Positions 1 to 7,773 of a stretch of DNA of 16,648 bases are shown here, in pieces. The stretch lies in assembly GCA_000697335.1 (NCBI GenBank), contig JNEM01013598.1:1-16648 (forward strand), read 5' to 3'. The DNA comes from Conidiobolus incongruus B7586. Taxonomy: Eukaryota > Entomophthoromycota > Entomophthoromycetes > Entomophthorales > Conidiobolaceae. Every line of letters starts with the position of its first letter. Position 1 is the stretch's first letter. The notes under the pieces are model-generated. The model searched no databases, was not told the DNA's origin, and saw only the letters and a program-made list of their open reading frames with translations. The translations under genes were made by a program, and so were the position numbers.

Positions 1-133
1 TAAAATAAATAAGTTATTTTATTAAAAAAGCTATTTAAGAATCTTTAGAAAATATCAAGAATATTTTAACTTATTTTACCTAATTATAAAAATCTAAAAA
101 ATATATCTCTTTTAAGAAATTTATTAAGGGAAT
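1..133. other. AT-rich segment left of an adapter sequence
   Basis: Almost pure A/T with no credible reading frame. A library adapter sequence follows directly at 134, so the physical linkage of this segment to the rest of the window is doubtful. It may be a misjoined read end rather than the true neighbour. Confidence 0.5.
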
Positions 134-152
134 AGATGTGTATAAGAGACAG
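134..152 (+). other. Tn5 mosaic end / Nextera adapter sequence
   Basis: The 19 bases AGATGTGTATAAGAGACAG match exactly the hyperactive Tn5 mosaic end, which is the transposase part of Nextera library adapters. The reverse complement is not directly abutted, so this is a single end and not the palindromic mate-pair junction. In a eukaryotic AT desert an exact 19-mer is far more likely to be untrimmed adapter built into the assembly than real sequence. In the usual adapter orientation the library insert would begin at 153. Confidence 0.93.
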
Positions 153-710
153 GTATATATACTGAATATAATAAAAAATTGATAGTAATACAATATAATA
201 TATAAAAATGCATAAATATAATGATAATATAATAAATCAAACAAATTAATTTTACTTTGATCAAATAACAGATTCATAATAAATAATATTTTTTTATCTT
301 CAAGTAAAGTAGTCTTATATTATTAAATATTTAAAATAAGTTTTAATAGTTAAAAAATATAATATAATATTAAGAAAGGTGATGAAATATATTCCATAGT
401 TTAATTAAGCATATTAATATTAATAATAAGTTATAAATTAAATTTTAATAAAAATTTTAGAAAAAATAATTTTAACTGACTGAATACTATTATAACTATC
501 AAATCAGTGAGGGAATTTGAGAATTAGTCTTAATATGATAAGGTTATATAAATATTAAAGTTTTTTTAATTCTGAATAAAAACTTTATTCAGGAAATAGA
601 TGTAAATATATAGTTATATATATTCAAATTTATTTATGAACATTAATAATATTTTGTAATTTTAATATAATAATTATTTGAATTATTAAATCCTTTATAA
701 GATTATATAT
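153..710. other. AT-rich intergenic stretch, no gene seen
   Basis: Mostly A and T with short homopolymer runs. Reading frames are short and of low complexity, and I see no RNA gene or clear repeat unit. The 65-codon minus-strand frame at 80-277 runs through the adapter at 134-152, is rich in Ile, Tyr, Leu and Phe, and has no family signal, so I do not call it. Confidence 0.6.
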
Positions 711-1030
711 TGTGGTTCTGCCGATTGCTAGTAGAATGTTAATAATAAATAAGGAGGCGGCTTGTTTATAGCCTGTTTGACAGTTTAGGTTAGGGTGATT
801 TATTAGGGTTTGTTAAGGATTTAATGCGCTTCACAGAAGACCGGAGATGTTAATGGTAATGTATCCTGATAATGGTCGTTTTATAGACCAATTGTTGGCT
901 GTAAGTAGTTTAAAGAAGTGTATTGGGTTGCTAGAAGAATTAGACCTTAAAGTGGTGTGATAGGCCTTTTGGGGTTAAAACCTCATAAAGTAATAGATCG
1001 CGAGACGAAGTTGGTCGGGTGGGTTACCAT
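711..1030 (+). mobile_element. Broken Ty3/gypsy pol fossil, RNase H-like part
   Basis: This stretch of about 320 bp is clearly richer in G (and poor in C on the plus strand) than the AT desert around it. On the plus strand a short piece near its start reads PIASRMLIINKEAACL, which resembles the P-I-A-x-x-S-R and following E-x-A-C-L stretch of the gypsy-type RNase H domain. A later piece with GRFIDQLLAV recalls the G-R-x-x-R-W-x-x-x-L segment of the same domain. The fragment is short, has several breaks and is clearly inactive. No long terminal repeats were recognised at its ends. The family assignment rests on short motifs read by eye. A non-coding RNA was considered, but no known RNA core motif was found. 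Confidence 0.45.
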
Positions 1031-1306
1031 TTATGTAATCAAAATATAACATATTTTTAATTTATTAATGATAATTAACAGAAATATAATAATATTAATA
1101 TTTTAAAAGAATTAATAAATGATTGAAAAATACACTATATAAGTCAATCTCTAGAGTTCATTGTTTTTAATTATTTATTTATTAAATCTAATATTATAAT
1201 AAAATCAAAATATAAATTTCAAAAATTATGTTTATTAAAATGAAATATAACTTATAATCTATTAAATTTGATAATTATTTAGTTTCTCCAAAAATAAATA
1301 TTAAAT

Positions 1307-1344
<38 letters not shown>

Positions 1345-1660
1345 CATTAATATTAAATATATAAATAAGAATTAATATCTGATCCCTTTGTTATATACTT
1401 TATAAATAAATCGCAAGGAAAATTGTATACAGATTATATTATAGTATATTTCCTAAAAAGTTTAATTTAATATTAAATTTGAATATTTTAGTTTCAGCTG
1501 ATAATCAAAAAAACATTCGTTATTCTATTATAAATCCAAAAATTAAATATTTATTAAGATTAAATTGTGATTATCATATAATATATTTTGTGTATTGTGT
1601 AATATTCTAATAATAATTCATATTGTTATAGTTAAATTTATACCAAAATCGAATTTATAT
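1031..1660. other. AT-rich intergenic stretch with a microsatellite
   Basis: AT desert between the two GC-richer islands. It holds the (TA)n tract at 1309-1343 and otherwise nothing I can support. The two pol-like islands on either side point in opposite directions, so this spacer lies between two separate insertions or rearranged pieces. Confidence 0.55.
1309..1343. repeat. (AT)n dinucleotide microsatellite
   Basis: Seventeen perfect AT units in a row followed by one more A. Such a tract is prone to slippage, could form a cruciform, and is a likely length polymorphism or assembly error. No gene is close enough for a regulatory role to be argued. Confidence 0.95.
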
Positions 1661-1935
1661 GTAATATGAGATCCCAAAGTGCTACCCTTGACACCATTTC
1701 TAACCTCGAGTTTCTATTCTGTATGGAGGCTTTATCTTAATTGATCATTGCTTGCGACACATGTTGTAATATTGAGCAGTCTTAATGACTAAATCCAATG
1801 GCTTATTCCAAACACCACTTTAGCCAATAAACCCTCAAATACACTTATCTACTATTAGATAACAACAATAGCCATTGCCCCTCACATTGCACCATCCATA
1901 ATACTTTTAAAGAAATTCCATTAGATAAATACCTT
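1661..1935 (-). mobile_element. Broken Ty3/gypsy reverse-transcriptase fossil
   Basis: A GC-richer island of about 275 bp, C- and A-rich on the plus strand. On the minus strand, short pieces read FFKSIMDGAM, then ISVF, then VIKTAQYYNM. In spacing and character these resemble three successive parts of a Ty3/gypsy reverse transcriptase: the F-x-x-x-M-D segment, the hydrophobic strand after the catalytic box, and the helix after it. The pieces do not lie in one open frame, and the copy is a short, inactive fossil with several breaks. No terminal repeats were seen. It lies on the opposite strand to the RNase H-like island at 711-1030, so the two are either separate copies or parts of a rearranged one. 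Confidence 0.45.
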
Positions 1936-2869
1936 TGATAAAATTAATAAATATTTTTATTCTCCAAATTTTTATAATTCTAGTTATTTATACTGAATAA
2001 GGGTTATTGTATGAAATATGAAATTGCCTTAATAAATAACAATAGTAATAATAAATATCAACAATTATGTTATATAAATATTCTAAACTATATATAAATT
2101 TATTTCAATTAAATGTTTATATTAGATTGTCAATTGAACTATATTTATATTTAATTATATACGAAAAAATTATTATATATCATAATATTCAATCAAAAAA
2201 ATATAAATTTTCAGATAAAAGAATATTTTAACTAAATAAAGATATATAAAATTTATAAATTAACCTTGCAAAATATTCTTTTAATATAACCTAAAATTAT
2301 TATATAAAAGTTTAACATATAAAACTAAAATTTAACAATAAATAATTCAAAAAAGGGCAAATAAAAAACATTCAATGATTATATTATAACATAGTTGAAA
2401 ACTCTAATAATGAGTTCGATTTAAATATATATTTGATTAATAAGAAATAATTAGATTATCTGAACCAATTTTTTGTATAATTAATTATTTAAAATTTTAT
2501 AAAAGTTGGTTTTTTAAAATTATTATCCAATAAGTATTATTTGAAAATTAAGCTTATTAAACTACATAATCAATATTAATGCTCAAATATTTAGTATTAT
2601 ATTTCCCTAAATTCTATACCTGTGTTGAAAAGGTTTATTTAATAAATTTGAACTATTAAATATGATTTTATTATTGGTTTTAATATAATAAATAGATTTG
2701 ACAAAATTAATTTAATAAACTGAAATATTTGTTAATAAAAATATAGTTGTTTAGGTTAATTTACAGGAACTTCAAACTAAGAGTAATAATTATAAAGTAT
2801 TACTTTGTAATTTAAATAATGGGAATTTTTTATGATTGAAAAAAAGTAAACATTTTAATATATAAAAAG
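1936..2869. other. AT-rich intergenic stretch, no gene seen
   Basis: More than 900 bases of AT-rich DNA with stops in all frames at short intervals. I found no family motif, RNA gene or clear repeat. Confidence 0.6.
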
Positions 2870-2986
2870 TAGAAATAAATTTATAATATAAAATTAATAA
2901 TTTCCTTTATTTTTAATAATTTTTTGCTATATTTTTAATAAAGATCTAACACTTAAAAAATAATTTTTTTTATTAAAGACTAAAAT

Positions 2987-3928
2987 TTAATATTTTACAA
3001 ACCAATTAAATTTTCCTGTAGAAATTTTCTTTCTTATAAGCTAGTTTTTTAATTGCCTAAAGCAATTATAATTACATAAGTTATAATCTAAAGAATATAC
3101 TAGATATGGTAGTTTTTTCCAGTTATTTTTAATTAAAAAGTTTTTTATAACTTTAAATTTATGTATTTTATAATTATCATATAAAATAATAGGTTTTTTT
3201 TAAATTATATTCAGAATACTAATTAAAAATAGTTATATTTAAAAAAGAAATATAAAGTTTATTATGAATTGATTTTCTTTTAAGAACTAAATAAAAATAA
3301 CATATGATATTATAATTTATTACAATAATTAATATTTACTTATTAATAAAGTATTTATTTAAAGGAATTTGTAAAGGGGGTTGATTTAACTTAATTTAAC
3401 ATTTTAATTTATGTTTTAATAGAGAATTATATAAAAAAATCTAAGATTCATCAATTATAATAATTTACTATAAAAGATTTGGTTTCTAGTTATACTTTAG
3501 TAAGTTTTGTTTAACAATAGCTACTTTAGCTTTTTTTAAGTTTTAGTTAAATTATAAGGTATTTATTTTATATTTTTATTAATTAATTTTAATTTAAATT
3601 TTAATATATATAAAATACTTATGTAACTAATATTAAAATGTTTTGATAATTTTTTAACTAAAATAAAAAGGTACTTTTCAATATATTTTTTTATTTTATT
3701 AACAATTAAAAAAATAATAGTTGAAATTAGTTTTTTAGATTTTAACAGGTTTTAGGTAGTTTTTTTCTTAGCTTTAAAGTAATTTACCCAGCAATAAATT
3801 GTTAATTTAGATATTACTTTATTATTAAAAGCTACTTGTAAATTTTAAATGATTTTAAAGGGTTTATGGTTAAGTTTTACTAATACTAAAATAAAAAACT
3901 TTTGATGGTTATTATTTGGTTTAAGCAT
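2987..3928 (-). mobile_element. Dead mariner-type DNA transposon: transposase relic
   Basis: Read on the minus strand this spans nearly a whole mariner transposase, about 314 codons against about 345 in intact copies. Visible parts in order are a helix-turn-helix region with SKLTIYCWVNYFKAKK (compare mariner S-E-S-T-x-x-x-W-F-x-R-F-K), a PYNLTK piece like mariner P-H-E-L-T-x, IIIIDES with the first catalytic Asp (codon 3450-3452), KKPIILYDNYKIHKF with the second Asp (3176-3178), and WKKLPYLVYSLDYNLCNY, matching mariner W-x-x-L-P-H-P-P-Y-S-P-D-L-x-P-S-D-Y. The first and second acids are about 91 residues apart. Exactly 34 residues separate the second Asp from the third catalytic position, the D34D spacing of mariner, but the third acid is Asn (AAT at 3071-3073). 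There are several in-frame stops, mainly TAA or TAG where Gln or Trp is expected, and the frame changes at two homopolymer runs (3531-3537 and 3194-3201). This fits C-to-T and G-to-A decay. Ends are uncertain: a weak inverted match near 2870-2880 and 4004-4016 could be the terminal repeats. Confidence 0.85.
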
Positions 3929-4016
3929 GATTAAATTAAACAACTAATTTTAAAAATTATTTTTTTAATCAAAAAAGTTATTATATATATATAATTTAAA
4001 ACTATTTATTTTCCTA

Positions 4017-4580
4017 TTTGTTTTGTATATATTTTTTTATTTGAAACTAATAATATGTTTGAAAAATTGGAAATTAAAAAATTTCTCATTTCTTTGATTC
4101 TATGGTAATAACTTAATGAAATCAATATAATATAAATACATATATTAAATTGTAGGAAATACTATAAACTGATTTTATATTTATATTAAAAATCAACTAA
4201 AAAAATTATTGAGAGAAATTCAATATTGAATTAATTATCGGATTAAATGAATAAAGTAAAGTGGAATAGAGAGAGACTTATATTCACAATTACAGGTATA
4301 TAATTATTGAGTTTGAATTGATTATTAAAACAAACACTAACTAAATTTAATCATCAATTAATCTCAAATGATATTTATATTGATTTGGGCAAAAATTAAA
4401 TATTCTTCAATTATTAAATATAGTTAATATGTATTATTAATTATTCTAATTTGAACCTTGAAGCTAATAAAATATGATAATAATTTGGATAATAATATAT
4501 ATATATTAAATAATAAATGCTTACAGTTTTTATTATTATATTTTTAATTTCATAAATCAAATTTGAATTTTATTTAGAAA
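4017..4580. other. AT-rich intergenic stretch, no gene seen
   Basis: Low-complexity AT DNA. I found no motif, structured RNA or repeat. The right-hand end of the mariner element probably lies just before this stretch. Confidence 0.55.
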
Positions 4581-4985
4581 ATGGGTGAAGTACAATTATT
4601 TGATTATGTTGATTAGTTTGGATTAATAGATTTTCACAAAAGTATCTTCATTTCAGTAACCTTGATATTTACAATTTTTTAAAGCAAAAAATGATAAAAC
4701 TTGGATGAAAGAGTTGAAATAAACAGACATTTAAATAAATCTCCAAATGTATTATCAAAATTATTAATGATATAGCTCAAGATATAATATTTAACATATA
4801 TGCAATAAATTAAATCTTTACTTGAGCTTTGTTAAACCGTTTAACTAAAACTAAATTGTGACTTCGATCAAAATTTTATTAAGAGATTTTTTCAAAGATT
4901 ATATTAGATCAATTTTTCAAAATGACATCAAATCCCTTTATCTGAAAATGCTCTTTGTAATGATAAAGACGATAATTTTTCAAAA
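4581..4985 (+). pseudogene. Possible decayed coding patch, identity unknown
   Basis: Composition is less extreme than in the flanks, and short pieces look like protein: MGEVQLFDYVD from an ATG at 4581, then in another frame (4625-4705) a 27-codon piece that includes QKYLHFSNLDIYNFLKQK. Further pieces such as ALLNRLTKTKL and IFSKIILDQFFKMT follow. They are separated by stops and frame changes, and no clean GT-AG introns were found to join them. The amino-acid mix (Leu, Lys, Asn, Phe, Asp) is balanced compared with chance AT translations, which are mostly Ile, Asn, Lys and Tyr. I do not recognise a family. It may be chance. Confidence 0.2.
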
Positions 4986-5417
4986 TTTAACTTTTAATCT
5001 TTAAACTGAGGATGATTCTATATATATTCCACTTGTATGAATATAATAAAATATTCAATTACAGTATATTTTAAAATTAGTATTTATCTTTACATTGAGT
5101 AATAAAATAATTGACGTAATATTTAGATCCACCGAAGAATTAATTAGTGAGGATTATAAATATTATTAATTAATCAAATTAAACCCAAATTATGTTACTT
5201 TTTATACCATTAATAAAAAGCTTTTTGAGATCAGTGTTAATTTTGTTTATTCGCCTATAATATGAGTCAACTAATATAATTTTTGTAATATTTTTCATAT
5301 TGTCATAAATCTTTAGCTTTAATTATTCATATGCAAATGGATCAATGATAATATTTTCAATGGATAATTTTTTGGATCAGAATTTCCAATTTTTATTGTA
5401 TATTCATTGAAGATTGA
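4986..5417. other. AT-rich intergenic stretch, no gene seen
   Basis: AT-rich DNA with frequent stops in every frame. Nothing supportable was found. Confidence 0.5.
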
Positions 5418-5545
5418 TTTCCATTTGGGGAAGGTGGGTTCTTTCTATGGGCGGACTCTGTAGTCTTTGCCGAAACCTGTTAAAGAGTCTCAAATTTTGG
5501 GGATATAGACGGTTTTATTTTTGAAAGATTGACAGTTATATATGT
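5418..5545 (+). mobile_element. Small GC-richer island, possible pol fossil
   Basis: About 130 bp with clearly more G and C than the flanks. One 21-codon open piece (5418-5480) contains FLWADSVVFAET. This can be compared with the Y-A-D-D-x-V-x-F-A-E box of LINE-type reverse transcriptases, or with the W-x-D-x-x-x-F-A-E segment of gypsy-type integrases, and I cannot decide between them. It is too short to be more than a broken scrap. A tRNA was considered, but no cloverleaf fits. Confidence 0.25.
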
Positions 5546-6613
5546 TACACTTGGATATATCTATTTCAAATTATATTTGATATGATCTTTATCGTATTAA
5601 AAATATATATAGATTAAATTTTGTTATAATAAATAATCAAAACTGAGAAGTCAAACTCAACTTAATATTAACATTGTTTTGAATTTATTCCAATATATTT
5701 TGAAGATTTAATCAATTTGAATTCAAATAATATATTATTGCAACATTTTAATTATCATTTTGATTATTGACTTTAATATAAATCCTGAATGTTTACATTT
5801 AAGTATTTATATTAAATTATGAATATGCTGGATATTTGGATTTAAGCACCCTATCTTATCTGATATTAGAAAAAATTAGTCATATTTATCTTAAAAATTT
5901 CTTAAAATAGTTTTTCAATTGCTAAGAGTAAATAGTTTATTATGAATAACACTTTTTGATATTAAAATATATTTCAGTATATTAAAAAGAAATAAAATTA
6001 TATATTTTAATAACTAATTGAGTACCATATATTCTTATATTATTTTATTGATAAAAATTTGAAATCATTCGCATTAAATCATATTTCTTGAATATAATGC
6101 ATCAAAATTTTTATATATAATATTGGCCCTTAATTGATATCAATATTACTAATAATATATGTGAATAATTCCACTTTTAATTAAAATAAATTTTATTTTA
6201 ATCTAGGTCTTTATAATTTTTAATATATTCCCTATTTATTATTTCATTTACATATAATATGTATTCTTTTTACCTTTTATATTATTTTTATTTCAAATTT
6301 AAGTTGCAATGCAAACAAAAATGCAACATTGTCTAATAAATGCAACATAATCTCGAATTTCAGGATTTTATTAAAAATGATAATAAAATATTTTTTTTAT
6401 TCTATTTTGGCTGTAGAAATTGACAATAATTCATATATACTTTGAATTCAAGCTAAAATAAATATTGATTAGAGTAATATACAATTATAGATTAGCATAA
6501 TAAATAATATTGATTTCATTAACAATTTGAATATAATTAGGTTATTTAGTTAAAAATTAAATCATTGTTTTTAAATCAATTTTGTCGTTATTTATCGTTG
6601 GTAATTTATATAT
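5546..6613. other. AT-rich intergenic stretch, no gene seen
   Basis: More than 1 kb of AT desert. It contains local direct repeats of simple kind, such as ATGCAACAT / ATGCAACAT around 6321-6350, but no gene, RNA or element that I can support. Confidence 0.55.
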
Positions 6614-7236
6614 ATGGTAGAATATAAAAATAATACCCAAGATTGGACAAAATTCAAAATTTATCAAGGAACTCCTTTAAGTGTACCAGAAATTTCTTCC
6701 AATCAATTTTCTTCACTTTACCCCTTGTAAAATTACTAGCCAAATTGTTGAAAATTCTATTCTTTTTTCTGATTATAATAGATTTTTAATAAGATCTAAT
6801 TGTTTAAAGTCATATGATAGGTTGAAAGAATGGAATATTGATAAATATAATTCTTATTATTATTTTAACAATTAAACTTCATGCAATGCCAACATTTGTA
6901 TTTTGAGATTATTATTCAGATTCATTCAAATTGGATAAAATAAAAAAATAAATAATACAAAAACCTGAACAAATCAATTTCGATTCTAAAAAAAGCTTAT
7001 TATAAAGCATTATAGCGATCTAGAAGAGATATTTTTATTAATGATATCATTGAATATCGTCAATCAGAATGTTTGGATTATACTAGTCATTTGATAATGA
7101 ATTGAATACAATTGAATTGATATGTTTGTACTCCAATCATACTCAAATTTACTCACAAATTGCTAAATTGATGAAATTGAATATGGATATATTAGGAAAT
7201 ATCCAAGCATTGTTTAAGCATTGTTCTGGTGTGTGA
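6614..7236 (+). pseudogene. Broken gene with a Myb/SANT-like segment
   Basis: A run of coding-like pieces on the plus strand, scattered across frames. From an ATG at 6614 a 38-codon piece contains KFKIYQGTPLSVPEISSNQF and ends at a stop at 6728. An overlapping frame (to 6875) contains SQIVENSILFSDYNRFL and KSYDRLKEWNIDKYNSYYYF. Near 7021-7090 come RSRRDIFINDIIEYRQSECL and neighbours. At 7093-7233 a 47-codon piece begins DNELNTIELICLYSNHTQIY and continues SQIAKLMKLNMDILGNIQ. The last resembles a Myb/SANT helix set: acidic start, hydrophobic helix, then S-x-I-A-x-x-M and a third helix. No GT-AG introns join the pieces convincingly, so I read it as a decayed host gene, perhaps a DNA-binding protein. 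A transposon-borne Myb-like protein is an alternative. It ends about 540 bp upstream of the ankyrin gene. Confidence 0.4.
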
Positions 7237-7773
7237 GTTTGGAACTTTTTCATGCTACTTTGTTTACAAAATTCAGTGTAAAGCCTTTTGAATTGCTTAT
7301 TTCGATTGATAATTTGAAATTCTTTAATCGATTTATTCAATATATACAAGACTTTACTGCATTCTCTTTATTTTCTTTTTAACCTGTTTAATTTGAGAAT
7401 ATTTATTTTGTTTACCCTCAGAGGATAATTGGTTAAAAACACTCTCCACTATTCTCTTTAACTATAATATATAATATATTATCCCTGTTTACAATCTTAT
7501 TCCTTAACAAAATAATAACAATTTAATTAATCATTGATAGTAGCAATAAGTGTATTATTATTAAGTTAAATACTCTTCAACGGTTCGGTTAATCGCTACT
7601 ACTTATTTACACTCGAACTATTTAACCAAAACAAGACTTCTTTCCTTGTTAAATATATTTTGTTATTAACTTTGGTTTCAGCCATTTCTTCTCCTATCGA
7701 TTCTTATTTTTAAATTAATATTAATCAATACAGACTAGTTCTCATATATTCTTGATATCTTTAAGGATTTAAT
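7237..7773 (+). promoter_or_regulatory. 5' flank of the ankyrin gene: promoter and leader
   Basis: This 537-bp stretch separates the decayed gene from the ATG at 7774 and must hold the promoter. A TATA-like palindromic tract lies near 7464-7482. Pyrimidine-rich DNA follows towards the gene (about 7680-7710), which is common near fungal transcription starts. A plausible branch site and acceptor pair sits at 7664-7681. No transcription start can be fixed from sequence alone. The 66-codon minus-strand frame at 7149-7349 is a shadow. Confidence 0.4.
7664..7681 (+). promoter_or_regulatory. Possible branch site and 3' splice site in the leader
   Basis: TATTAAC at 7664-7670 is followed after 8 bases by CAG at 7679-7681. 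The spacing is close to that of the confirmed-looking intron at 8067-8125. It could be the end of a 5'-UTR intron. No donor site was clearly better than others upstream: GTGAGT at 7233 is a good match but implies an intron of about 450 nt. Confidence 0.3.

Noticed and set aside
80-277. 65-codon minus-strand frame
   Set aside because: It crosses the adapter sequence at 134-152 and is otherwise low-complexity AT translation.
781-820. Two TTAGGG words suggesting telomere repeats
   Set aside because: Only two non-adjacent copies, inside a pol-like fossil, with no tandem array.
711-1030. Structured RNA gene such as RNase P, SRP or snRNA
   Set aside because: GC-rich islands in AT genomes often are RNA genes, but no conserved core motif of these RNAs was found, and the protein-like motifs explain the island better.
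711-1935. Apparent inverted similarity between the two islands (shared AAGTGTATT and TAAAGTGGTGT)
   Set aside because: The shared words are short, with poor alignment between them, and the islands resemble different pol domains, so a true inverted repeat is not supported.
5418-5545. tRNA gene
   Set aside because: No acceptor stem, TTC-loop motif or cloverleaf could be laid out.
7149-7349. 66-codon minus-strand frame
   Set aside because: Opposite the Myb-like piece, with no family signal. The plus-strand reading is more protein-like.
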